From positions 2,463,655 through 2,527,654 of the forward strand of contig NZ_FUZU01000001.1 in assembly GCF_900167975.1 (NCBI RefSeq): 64,000 nucleotides of DNA. Reading direction: 5' to 3'. Both the position numbers and the translations under genes were made by a program. The notes beneath the pieces are model-generated. The model was not told where the DNA came from and searched no databases. It worked only from the letters and a program-made list of their open reading frames with translations. Shown here one piece after another: positions 10,472-19,140 of the stretch. This DNA comes from Ohtaekwangia koreensis. Its GTDB lineage: Bacteria > Bacteroidota > Bacteroidia > Cytophagales > Cyclobacteriaceae. The first letter of the stretch is position 1, and each line of letters begins with the position of its first letter.

Positions 10472-10541
10472 CGTCCAGACGGACTGAAGCGTAAAGAGTA
10501 TATCTATAGTTGTTTCTTTTGAAGTACCTAAAAAAGAATGT

Positions 10542-12575
10542 ATGAAAGCAGTACTATATCTTTCTCTTATTCTATTTCCGGCTATTGTGTTTGGGCAGGA
10601 TGCCGCGTGGACCATTGAAGCCAAAGCGATTGATCCCAATAATTACTTTGGTGTTACTGTAGCCAATGGAATGGTAGGGATTGTTTCTTCCGCTGAGCCG
10701 ATGAAAGTAAAAGATGTTGTATTGAACGGAGTATATGATTACTACCAGCGCGGCCGCGTGTCAAATATACTCAAGACATTCAATCACCTGAACATGAACC
10801 TCGAAGTGGATGGGCAGCGCATAGGTTTAAAAGACATCCGTAACTATAAGCAGGTGCTGGATATGAAGAAGGCAACCCTGAAAACTACATTCGATGTCGG
10901 TGAAAAGATAAGCGTCAAGCACACCATCATGGCATTGCAACATTTACCGTATACGGCCATGGGCATGGTGGAGATCAAAGCAAAACGTGCTGTTCGCGTT
11001 ACACCGATGAGTGTTATAGAAGCGCCCAATCATTTAACAGACGTACGCAATCTATACAGTGAAATTGATCGCCCCCATGTAGTGATTCCATTACTCACAT
11101 CGGTAGGGAAAAGCCCTTCCGGTAAACATACCGTTGCCGTCAGCAATAGCTTCATTTTTAACGAGCCTCACGGACAAGAGCCTGATCTGATTCATGAGGA
11201 TTGGGACTATACCATGCACCTGTTGAAATTCAATAAAGCGCTGAAAGCAGGAGAGACCTATAGCTTTAGTGTTGTGGCTTCAGCTACTTCTACCGAGCAC
11301 TATAAAGATCCTCTCAATGAAGCCGAGCGGCTCACTATATTTGCCAAATTAGAAGGTACACAACGTTTATGGCAACATCATATAGCGGCATGGGAGCAAC
11401 TCTGGAAAAGCGATATCGTCATTGAAGGCGATTTGCAGGCGCAGAAAGATGTACGCTTTGCCCTATATCATTTATACTCTTTCGCAAGGGCCGGCACAGC
11501 CTATAGTTTATCGCCGATGGGTTTGTCAGGACTTGGGTATAACGGCCACGTATTCTGGGACACCGAACTATGGATGTATCCACCGTTGCTGGCGCTTCAG
11601 CCTGCTATAGCAAAGTCATTATTGGAGTATCGCTATCAGCGATTGGAGGCAGCAAAGCAGAATGCATTTTCGCATGGGTATAAAGGAGCAATGTTTCCAT
11701 GGGAGTCATCGGATGAAGGAACTGAAGATACACCGGTGTGGGCGCTTACCGGTCCTTTCCAACATCACATCACCGGGTGTATAGGATGGGCCTTCTGGAA
11801 ATATTACCAGGTAACGAAAGATAAACTCTGGTTGCGTGACCGGGGGTACCCGGTATTGAAAGAAGTAGCGGACTTCTGGGCAAGCCGCGTAGAACGTAAG
11901 GGCCCCGGCCAGTATGAAATCAATAATGTAATTGGTGCCAACGAGTGGCAGGAGAATATAGATAACAATGCGTTCACCAACGGTATGGCTATTACTGTAT
12001 TGCGCTATGCAACGCAGGCCGCCAAAGAACTAGGCCTGGAGCCGGATGCAGATTGGGAACATGTAGCGCAGAACATTCCCATCCTCAAGTTTCCGGATGG
12101 CACCACGAAGGAGAATGCAACCTACAACGGTGTAGACATCAAGCAGGCAGATGTAAATCTGTTAGCCTATCCGTTGCAAATTGTCTCAGAACAAACGCAG
12201 CTTGAAAAAGACTTGAAGTACTATGAAGCACGCATGTCCCCGGAAGGGCCTGCTATGGGGAACTCCGTATTGGCTACGCTTTACTCGCGGTTGGGTAATG
12301 CAGAGAAAGCGTATGAGCTTTTTATCAAGACCTATAAACCGAACGAAGTGCCTCCCTTCGGTGTACTGGCGGAAACAGCTGGAGGCACCAATCCATACTT
12401 CGCTACAGGTGCTGGCGGTATGTTGCAGTCTGTCATTTTTGGTTTCGGAGGCCTTTCCATTACTGATGCAGGCATTGTGCAAAACAGCAAGCCCCTTCCT
12501 AAAAAATGGAAATCTATCCAGCTTAAAGGTATAGGCGTAGAAAAGAAGGATTATACAATAAAGCAAGGAAACTAA
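10542..12575 (+). CDS. Exported GH65-family glycosidase or phosphorylase
   Basis: A 677-aa glycoside hydrolase family 65 protein with a cleavable signal peptide (MKAVLYLSLILFPAIVFGQ), so it acts in the periplasm or at the surface. The N-terminal beta-sandwich occupies about 20-270 and the (alpha/alpha)6 barrel about 300-640. FWDTE (338-342) and the GANEWQ block with Glu468, aligned with the family's general acid in GPDEY/GPNEY, are present. Export suggests a trehalase-like or kojibiose/nigerose-type hydrolase, because a phosphorylase outside the cytoplasm would lose its sugar phosphate; this is inference. It sits directly downstream of the FG-GAP pair and upstream of the haloperoxidase-like gene. 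Confidence 0.88.
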   Translation: MKAVLYLSLILFPAIVFGQDAAWTIEAKAIDPNNYFGVTVANGMVGIVSSAEPMKVKDVVLNGVYDYYQRGRVSNILKTFNHLNMNLEVDGQRIGLKDIRNYKQVLDMKKATLKTTFDVGEKISVKHTIMALQHLPYTAMGMVEIKAKRAVRVTPMSVIEAPNHLTDVRNLYSEIDRPHVVIPLLTSVGKSPSGKHTVAVSNSFIFNEPHGQEPDLIHEDWDYTMHLLKFNKALKAGETYSFSVVASATSTEHYKDPLNEAERLTIFAKLEGTQRLWQHHIAAWEQLWKSDIVIEGDLQAQKDVRFALYHLYSFARAGTAYSLSPMGLSGLGYNGHVFWDTELWMYPPLLALQPAIAKSLLEYRYQRLEAAKQNAFSHGYKGAMFPWESSDEGTEDTPVWALTGPFQHHITGCIGWAFWKYYQVTKDKLWLRDRGYPVLKEVADFWASRVERKGPGQYEINNVIGANEWQENIDNNAFTNGMAITVLRYATQAAKELGLEPDADWEHVAQNIPILKFPDGTTKENATYNGVDIKQADVNLLAYPLQIVSEQTQLEKDLKYYEARMSPEGPAMGNSVLATLYSRLGNAEKAYELFIKTYKPNEVPPFGVLAETAGGTNPYFATGAGGMLQSVIFGFGGLSITDAGIVQNSKPLPKKWKSIQLKGIGVEKKDYTIKQGN

Positions 12576-12633
12576 AACGTTTGTTATTATTGATTTCCTT
12601 TTAAATTTGAGAACTACTATTACTCTATTTGAT

Positions 12634-13980
12634 ATGAAGTTTTCTTATGTGAAGATGGCGATCCTGTGCACGTTGCTGGTGTCGTGTTCTTCGGATGCGT
12701 GGCGTACGAAAGTTCAAAGTTCAGAATATCTTCACCGCTCGGTAAAGCAAGTAACGGACGTTATCGTTCATGATATATTTTCACCGCCGGTTGCCAGTCG
12801 TATCTATACGTACGTGAGCGTAGCTGCGTATGAAGCAGCCTTGCACCAGGACTCATCATACGTGAGTTTTGCAGGACAGCTTCACGGGCTTACACCGGTG
12901 CCGAAACCTGAAGCAGGCAAAGAATATTGTTTTCCGTTGGCCTCTGTTCAGGCTGCGTTGAAAGTAGGACGCACCTTGGTATTTTCCGAAGATAAAATGG
13001 ATGTGTTTTACAATGGTATCATGCAGGAGTTCCGGGACGCAGGTATACCGGACGATGTATATGAACGATCCATTGCCTATGGAACACAAGTGGCGGATCA
13101 TATACTGGCCTGGTCACAAAAAGACAACTATAAGCAATCACGGTCCTTTCCAAAATATTCTATACTCGATGATCCTGCTACATGGAAGCCTACACCACCC
13201 GCGTATATGGATGCCGTGGAGCCACACTGGAATAAGATCAGAACTTTTGTATTGGATTCCGCAGGACAATTCAAACCTGCTCCACCCACAAAATTCTCAA
13301 CCGATAAAGAGAGTGCATTTTACAAGGAGGCAATGGAAGTATATGAAGCAGGTGTAAAGATGACGGAAGTCAACCGGCAGATCGCTTCGTTTTGGGATTG
13401 TAATCCATTTGTGATGAATGTAAAAGGACACGTTATGTTTGCTACTAAAAAGATTTCTCCCGGTGGTCACTGGATGAACATCACCAATGTAGCCTGTAAA
13501 AAAACAAATGCAGATATAGTAAAAAGTGCAGAAGCATATGCGCGTGTTGCTTTGGGCCTGGTAGATGGATTTATTTCCTGCTGGGACGAAAAATACCGCA
13601 GCAGACTGATTCGTCCGGAGACGTATATAAATCAATTTATAGATGAGAATTGGACTCCGCTGTTGCAGACGCCTCCGTTCCCTGAATATACCAGCGGGCA
13701 CAGTGTAGTATCAGGAGCATCGGCAGTTACCCTTACAAAACTGTTTGGCGATAATTTCTCTTTTACCGATTCTACTGAAATTGAATTCGGACTTACAGCC
13801 AGAACATTTAAATCATTTATGCATGCTTCAGAAGAAGCCGCGATCAGTCGCTTGTATGGAGGAATTCATTACAGACCTGCCATCGATAATGGCATGATCG
13901 AAGGACGGGCTGTTGGTAATTTCATTAACGAGAAAGTAAAGACCCGAAAGGAAGATAAAACCCTGGCGAAAGGTAAGTAA
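12634..13980 (+). CDS. PAP2/vanadium-dependent haloperoxidase-like lipoprotein
   Basis: A ~448-aa exported protein of the vanadium haloperoxidase / PAP2 phosphatase superfamily. I use ATG 12634 rather than TTG 12607 because it gives a compact lipoprotein signal (LLVSC, Cys18). The three oxyanion motifs are visible: K-x6-RP (Lys320, Arg327-Pro328), SGH (354-356) and SR-x5-H (Ser405-Arg406, His412). The conserved acidic residue after the last His lies five residues later (Asp418). Whether it binds vanadate and halogenates, or is a phosphatase, cannot be decided from sequence. Such proteins recur next to FG-GAP/ASPIC genes in Bacteroidota, suggesting a shared role. Confidence 0.85.
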   Translation: MKFSYVKMAILCTLLVSCSSDAWRTKVQSSEYLHRSVKQVTDVIVHDIFSPPVASRIYTYVSVAAYEAALHQDSSYVSFAGQLHGLTPVPKPEAGKEYCFPLASVQAALKVGRTLVFSEDKMDVFYNGIMQEFRDAGIPDDVYERSIAYGTQVADHILAWSQKDNYKQSRSFPKYSILDDPATWKPTPPAYMDAVEPHWNKIRTFVLDSAGQFKPAPPTKFSTDKESAFYKEAMEVYEAGVKMTEVNRQIASFWDCNPFVMNVKGHVMFATKKISPGGHWMNITNVACKKTNADIVKSAEAYARVALGLVDGFISCWDEKYRSRLIRPETYINQFIDENWTPLLQTPPFPEYTSGHSVVSGASAVTLTKLFGDNFSFTDSTEIEFGLTARTFKSFMHASEEAAISRLYGGIHYRPAIDNGMIEGRAVGNFINEKVKTRKEDKTLAKGK

Positions 13981-14094
13981 ATACATACATAGTGCTTTAT
14001 ATATAGCGATCGTTCGCAGACGATTCGTGAATGCTATAATTCCGAGAGTATACTTTAACTTATTCGCTATATTTTTCAACTAACCAGATTGTTT

Positions 14095-14805
14095 ATGACT
14101 CCATACCTTGCCGAGTTTTTTGGGACGATGTTGCTTATTTTACTAGGCGAAGGTTCTGTTGCCGGTGCGTTATTGAAAAATTCGAAGTCTGAGAATGATG
14201 GTTGGCTTACAATTGTTGTGGCGTGGGGACTTGCCGTTACCATTGCTATATATGCTGTAGGGAGTATCAGTGGAGCACATCTTAATCCGGCTATAACATT
14301 AGCACTCTGCATTTCAGGTGACTTCCCTGTTGACCAGGTTGCAGGGTACATTATCGCGCAACTTGCAGGTGCATTTACCGGTGCTATACTGGTATGGTTA
14401 CATTATCTTCCACACTGGAATAAGACCGATAGTGCTGCAAAAAAACTGGCGGTGTTTTGTACCGCGCCTGCTATTCGCTCCACACCGGCAAACCTGCTCA
14501 GCGAAGTGATCGCTACACTGGTGTTGGTGCTTGCAATTTTATTTATAGGTGCTAACGAATTTGCTGCGGGATTAAATCCCTTGATTGTTGGTGGCCTCAT
14601 CATCTCGATTGGTTTAAGTCTGGGAGGAACAACAGGTTTTGCGATTAACCCTGCCCGCGATCTTGCCCCGCGTTTAGTACATGCATTGCTACCAATCCCC
14701 GGTAAAGGTCCTTCCGACTGGGGCTACAGTTGGATTCCCGTGGTCGGCCCGATCATTGGAGGCGTGATGGGAGCGTGGTTGTTTAAAGCGCTGTTCGGAC
14801 ATTGA
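14095..14805 (+). CDS. glpF: MIP-family aquaglyceroporin (glycerol facilitator)
   Basis: A 236-aa channel of the major intrinsic protein family with six membrane segments and two NPA half-helices: NPA at residues 64-66 and NPAR at 185-188. Asp189 directly after NPAR (NPARD) is typical of glycerol-conducting GlpF rather than water-only AqpZ channels. The start is ATG 14095; an in-frame TTG 6 bp upstream is less likely. No glycerol kinase or glycerol-3-phosphate dehydrogenase is adjacent, so the natural solute is uncertain and the symbol is provisional. Confidence 0.9.
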   Translation: MTPYLAEFFGTMLLILLGEGSVAGALLKNSKSENDGWLTIVVAWGLAVTIAIYAVGSISGAHLNPAITLALCISGDFPVDQVAGYIIAQLAGAFTGAILVWLHYLPHWNKTDSAAKKLAVFCTAPAIRSTPANLLSEVIATLVLVLAILFIGANEFAAGLNPLIVGGLIISIGLSLGGTTGFAINPARDLAPRLVHALLPIPGKGPSDWGYSWIPVVGPIIGGVMGAWLFKALFGH

Positions 14806-15036
14806 TGGCACGCATCAAAATATGAATAAGTTTTGAAATTCACGATCTCTCAGGTATATCATTCACATGTCTTTGGTATCAGATTTAGGGAACAGCTTGT
14901 GTCTCAAAATGTTCATGTTCGGAACGTTCATGTAAAGAAAGTTTTTTAGCGTTTCCGTTGTCTTTCTTTCGGTTGTTATCCTATCTTCACCCGGCTATGT
15001 GCACAGACACACTGTGCTAATAACCAGAGCCGGAAG

Positions 15037-16224
15037 ATGCGTACTTTTCTTTTTTCCATAGGTATTATTACGTTGATTGGTGCGGAAATTTTGCGCGTAT
15101 ACTTCATCATGCCGTTTCCGGGAAGTCAGCAAAAAGAAACCATCGACCTTGCCTACTTCCTTCATAACAACATTAACTATTTCAGGATCCTTGGCTTTCT
15201 GCTGATTGCCTATCCATTCATTGCATTCTTTCAATCTGATTCCGCGAAAGCGAAAATTATAGTATCATTTTTACTTGTACTCTATCTGGTTGTATTCTAC
15301 TTTTTTAACTTTCGTTTTCTGGCAGATAAAATGTTTTACCAACCCACCCTTACACTTTTTGCAAAGGGACCGGCTAACAAAATACAAGGTAAAGATCTGG
15401 TGCTTGGTGTCTCGATTGACGGAGTATCAAAAGCATATCCGATTGAAATTATAGGCTATCATCACCAGGTGCGCGACACCGTGGGCAATACGCCCGTGAT
15501 GATAACGTACTGTACCGTGTGTCGCACCGGAAGGGTGTTCAGTCCATTGATAGCCGGTAAAGATGAGCACTTCAGGCTTGTAGGGATGGATCACTTCAAC
15601 GCCATGTTCGAAGACGCTACTACACGAAGCTGGTGGAGACAAGTTAGCGGAGAAGCAATCGCGGGTCCGCTAAAAGGAAAAGTACTCACAGAAATTCCTG
15701 CCGAACAAATGCGTCTCGATGCCTGGATCAGTCAACATCCTGAAACAGAGATCATGCAACCTGATACTACTTTCAACGAAGCGTATGCAGGGTTAAAAAA
15801 TTATGATGAGGGAAAAAGCAAAGGAGACCTGACGCGTGCCGATTCACTTTCGTGGAAAGATAAATCGTGGATCGTAGGTATACAGTTGGGTATGGATGCG
15901 CAGGCTTACGACTGGAATGAATTGCTCGCAAAGAAAGTACTACAAGATAAAGTATCAGGTATACCTTTGCTCATCACCATGGAAAATGATAGCGCTTCCT
16001 TCCATGTCTTCAAACGCGATACACTTGCTTTTGAATTCAATTCGTCATCATCAACACTACAGGATATTCAAACACGATCGACCTGGAATCTAAAGGGGCA
16101 ATGCATCGAAGGAACATTAGCCGGAAAGCAATTGCCGGTGGTGCAATCTTACCAGGAATTCTGGCATTCGTGGCGAACATTCAGACCACAGACCACCACC
16201 TATAAGAGCGACACTAAACTTTGA
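15037..16224 (+). CDS. DUF3179 domain membrane protein
   Basis: A 395-aa protein with about three N-terminal membrane segments (roughly 1-20, 44-65, 70-95) and a DUF3179 domain from about residue 110 to 370. Family signatures seen are LGVSIDGVSKAYP, the ITYCTVCRTGRVF block with its paired cysteines, and RLVGMDHFNAMFED. DUF3179 proteins have no proven biochemical role; the Cys-x-x-Cys and invariant Asp/Glu residues suggest a metal or redox site, but that is inference. It stands alone between the aquaporin and the sugar kinase gene and shows no operon partner. Confidence 0.9.
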   Translation: MRTFLFSIGIITLIGAEILRVYFIMPFPGSQQKETIDLAYFLHNNINYFRILGFLLIAYPFIAFFQSDSAKAKIIVSFLLVLYLVVFYFFNFRFLADKMFYQPTLTLFAKGPANKIQGKDLVLGVSIDGVSKAYPIEIIGYHHQVRDTVGNTPVMITYCTVCRTGRVFSPLIAGKDEHFRLVGMDHFNAMFEDATTRSWWRQVSGEAIAGPLKGKVLTEIPAEQMRLDAWISQHPETEIMQPDTTFNEAYAGLKNYDEGKSKGDLTRADSLSWKDKSWIVGIQLGMDAQAYDWNELLAKKVLQDKVSGIPLLITMENDSASFHVFKRDTLAFEFNSSSSTLQDIQTRSTWNLKGQCIEGTLAGKQLPVVQSYQEFWHSWRTFRPQTTTYKSDTKL

Positions 16225-16263
16225 CAGGAACAATAAATACGAGTAAATTGAAGTATAGATTTT

Positions 16264-17208
16264 ATGGACAAACAGAACAGTGACATTGGTAAAGACAGCC
16301 TGTGGGGAATTGACCTGGGTGGGACAAAAATTGAAGGTGTTATTTTAAGATCGACTAAAAATCCCGAAGTATTATTTCGCGACCGTGTTCCAACGGAAGC
16401 CGACAAAGGATATGACCATATTTTATCGCAGGTAAAATTGCTGGTGGGTATGATGGAAAAAGTGGCGGGCGCGAAAGCTCCCGGTATAGGGTTTGCAACG
16501 CCCGGTACACTGGATCCGAAGTTAGGTGTCATGAAAAATTGTAATACCGTAGCCATGAACGGTAAACCGATGAAGGCTGATCTTGAAAGGATACTCGGTG
16601 TAAAAGTAGAGATGGCCAATGATGCGGATTGTTTTGCTTTGGCAGAGACACGCTATGGCGTTGTGAAAGATCGCTTTCCAGATGCACGCGTTGTATTCGG
16701 TGTGATCATGGGCACCGGTGTTGGTGGCGGAATTGTGATTGATGGAAAAGCTATAGTTGGCTTACAAGGTATAGCAGGAGAGTGGGGCCATAATTTTCTC
16801 GATGAATCGGGAGGTCCTTGCTATTGCGGAAAATCGGGATGTGTAGAGATGGTGATCTCCGGTCCGGCATTGCAGCGATATTATTTCAAGGAAACCGGCA
16901 ACAACAAACCACTGAAAGATATAGTGGCACTCGCGGAATCCAAAGTAGACCCAACGGCACAAAAGACCATGCTGCGCCTCATTGAATTCTTTGGTAAAGC
17001 GGTGAGTGTACTCATCAATATACTTGATCCGGATGTGATTGTGATTGGCGGTGGTGTGGGAAATATAGACCTGCTATACGACCGGGGTGTTGACTCCGTA
17101 AAGAAATATGTATTTAACAACCGCCTGGATACACGCATTGTACGTCCATCGCTGGGCGATAGTGCCGGTGTATTTGGTGCTGCCTTTCTGTTAGCAGACC
17201 CTATGTGA
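16264..17208 (+). CDS. ROK-family sugar kinase, probable glucokinase
   Basis: A 314-aa cytosolic ROK-family kinase. The ATP-binding motif GIDLGGTK lies at about 15-22, a second phosphate loop at MGTGVGGGI, and the ROK zinc motif C-x-C-G-x-x-G-C has Cys186, Cys188 and Cys193 followed by the EM of the family. The sugar-binding region includes GEWGHN. It has no N-terminal helix-turn-helix, so it is an enzyme and not a ROK repressor. As the first gene of a cluster with beta-phosphoglucomutase and a GH65 phosphorylase, it probably phosphorylates the free glucose released by phosphorolysis. Fructose or another hexose is possible. Confidence 0.9.
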   Translation: MDKQNSDIGKDSLWGIDLGGTKIEGVILRSTKNPEVLFRDRVPTEADKGYDHILSQVKLLVGMMEKVAGAKAPGIGFATPGTLDPKLGVMKNCNTVAMNGKPMKADLERILGVKVEMANDADCFALAETRYGVVKDRFPDARVVFGVIMGTGVGGGIVIDGKAIVGLQGIAGEWGHNFLDESGGPCYCGKSGCVEMVISGPALQRYYFKETGNNKPLKDIVALAESKVDPTAQKTMLRLIEFFGKAVSVLINILDPDVIVIGGGVGNIDLLYDRGVDSVKKYVFNNRLDTRIVRPSLGDSAGVFGAAFLLADPM

Positions 17209-17303
17209 TACTATGGTACAATCTTATAGTGAAAATCGCTAGCCTCAGCATACGGTATATGTTTTAAGGTATCAACGTTTAACATCTTTAACGAATAAGG
17301 TTT

Positions 17304-18281
17304 ATGAAACGAATAGCAATACTTGGTCCCATCCCCCGCGATCACATTGTTACACATCAGGGTGACCTGATACAGAAATGGGGATGTGTTACACACCCGG
17401 TTATTGCGCTATCGATCATGGCAGGCGATCAGATCGAGATTGTTCCCGTAAGCCATTTGCGACAGGTTGACCTTGATAACGTAGTGGAAGTGTTCAACGG
17501 ATATAGCGGCATCAACCTCGACCACCTGACCACCAAAAATGATCAGGGCGACATCATCAGCCTCCGGTTCATCGATATGAACAATCGTCTCGAGCGGCAA
17601 ACCGGGTTTATGGATCCGATCATGCCCGATGATGTGAAGAAGTTGATTGACTGTGAAGTCTTCGTCTTTATACCCATCAGCGATTACGAGATCTCCCTTG
17701 AAACGTTGAAGTTTTTGAAGAAGAAGAGCAAGGGCACGATCATCTTCGATGCGCACGGGCCGACCACGGCATGTCTGATCAACGGAGAGCGTATGCGTAA
17801 ATTCTGGATTGATCGCGATCAGTGGCTTCCCTATATCGATGTATTGAAAATGAACCTGGAAGAAGCACATGCTTCGTGGTTCAAGAAGGAATATGAAAGT
17901 CAGGATTTTTCGGAAGCTCCCGATGTGGACAGAGATGTATTGCGCGGGTTTGCTATACATTGCCTGAGTAAAGGCGTGAAGTGCCTATACATCACGGTTG
18001 ATTCACGTGGTTCATTGGTATACTATAAAGAACGTGGAAAGCTGAAAGAAGAAATGGTGCCGGCGGTGAAAGTAGAAAATGTAATTGATACTACGGGCTG
18101 TGGCGATTCATTTGCCGGAGGTGTTGGATTTGGACTGCTGCAAAAACCGAATGACTATATACAGGCTGCGCGCTATGGAAATACACTGGGCGCCCTGCGC
18201 ACGCAAGGAAAAACATTTGCAGTCTTTAAAACACTGGAAGAAACCAATAAGATCATCAAGGATACCTATAACGGTAAATAA
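17304..18281 (+). CDS. PfkB-family carbohydrate kinase
   Basis: A 325-aa PfkB/ribokinase-family kinase. The diagnostic C-terminal signature DTTGCGDSFAGG is present with catalytic-base Asp268. The N-terminal region lacks the usual long GG-rich substrate-lid signature (it starts LGPIPRDHIV), so this is a divergent member. Substrate is unknown; by context (alpha-glucoside catabolism cluster) it could phosphorylate a hexose or nucleoside sugar. Same strand and direction as neighbours, 95 bp after the ROK kinase and 103 bp before beta-phosphoglucomutase. Confidence 0.87.
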   Translation: MKRIAILGPIPRDHIVTHQGDLIQKWGCVTHPVIALSIMAGDQIEIVPVSHLRQVDLDNVVEVFNGYSGINLDHLTTKNDQGDIISLRFIDMNNRLERQTGFMDPIMPDDVKKLIDCEVFVFIPISDYEISLETLKFLKKKSKGTIIFDAHGPTTACLINGERMRKFWIDRDQWLPYIDVLKMNLEEAHASWFKKEYESQDFSEAPDVDRDVLRGFAIHCLSKGVKCLYITVDSRGSLVYYKERGKLKEEMVPAVKVENVIDTTGCGDSFAGGVGFGLLQKPNDYIQAARYGNTLGALRTQGKTFAVFKTLEETNKIIKDTYNGK

Positions 18282-18384
18282 GCCTATATATGGATCTTGT
18301 AAAGTATAGATGGAATTTAGTGGACATGAAAAAATTAGAATAGTATATACCTGAGCCCCAATCGTAACCCATAAACCCTAACCT

Positions 18385-19062
18385 TTGATTAAAGCCGTAA
18401 TATTCGATCTTGATGGAGTAATTGTAGATACAGCCCGTTATCACTTCCTGGCCTGGAAGCGATTGGCGGATGAACTTGGTATTAAATTTACCGAAGAGGA
18501 CAATGAGCGACTGAAAGGAGTAAGCCGCATTCGCTCGATGGAAATTCTCATGGAGCTGGGTGGCATTACACTCAGTCAGTACGAAAAAGAAAAACTGGCG
18601 AATAAAAAAAATACATGGTTCGTTGATTACGTGGAACGCATGATACCCGAAGAGATATACAGCGGTGTACGCGTGTTGATCGAAAAACTGAAGGAGCGCG
18701 GTATACATATAGCACTTGCTTCCAGCAGTAAAAATGCGCGAACTGTTCTTCATCTCTTGCACATTCAAAATCTTTTTGAAGTGGTAACGGATGGTACTAT
18801 GATCACGCACTCGAAACCTGACCCGGAAATTTTTCTGCTTGCAGCAGAAAAGCTTGGTATAGATCCGAAAGACTGCCTCGTATTTGAAGATGCAGAGGCG
18901 GGTATAGAGGGAGCACTTGCAGCCGGTATGTTGTGTGTTGGCATTGGCTCACAGGAACAATTATTTAAAGCTCACAAGGTGATCCGTCATACCGGGGATT
19001 TTACGATGGAAATGCTGGATGAATTTAATGCTGTTGCATTAAAGCTTAATACAGAACGTTAA
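18385..19062 (+). CDS. pgmB: Beta-phosphoglucomutase (HAD superfamily)
   Basis: A 225-aa HAD phosphatase-like mutase that converts beta-glucose 1-phosphate to glucose 6-phosphate. The start is TTG 18385: it places the conserved FDLDG motif exactly at residues 7-11 (nucleophile Asp8, general acid/base Asp10), matching the family N-terminus. Other marks are VIVDTARYHFLAW, the substrate-binding ASSSKNA and the C-terminal KPDPEIFL and FEDAEAGIEGA motifs. It precedes the GH65 phosphorylase by 78 bp, the classic pairing in maltose, trehalose or kojibiose phosphorolysis. Confidence 0.95.
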   Translation: MIKAVIFDLDGVIVDTARYHFLAWKRLADELGIKFTEEDNERLKGVSRIRSMEILMELGGITLSQYEKEKLANKKNTWFVDYVERMIPEEIYSGVRVLIEKLKERGIHIALASSSKNARTVLHLLHIQNLFEVVTDGTMITHSKPDPEIFLLAAEKLGIDPKDCLVFEDAEAGIEGALAAGMLCVGIGSQEQLFKAHKVIRHTGDFTMEMLDEFNAVALKLNTER

Positions 19063-19140
19063 TATATACCTGAAGTATAAATAACAAGAGCTATAGCAGT
19101 AGCTGATGTCTTAAAAATAAACGTTTAATAAATACGTGTA

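Noticed and set aside
14911-14932. Direct repeat GTTCATG around a near-palindrome upstream of the DUF3179 gene
   Set aside because: Only 7-bp units, imperfect symmetry, and over 100 bp from the start; not enough to call an operator.
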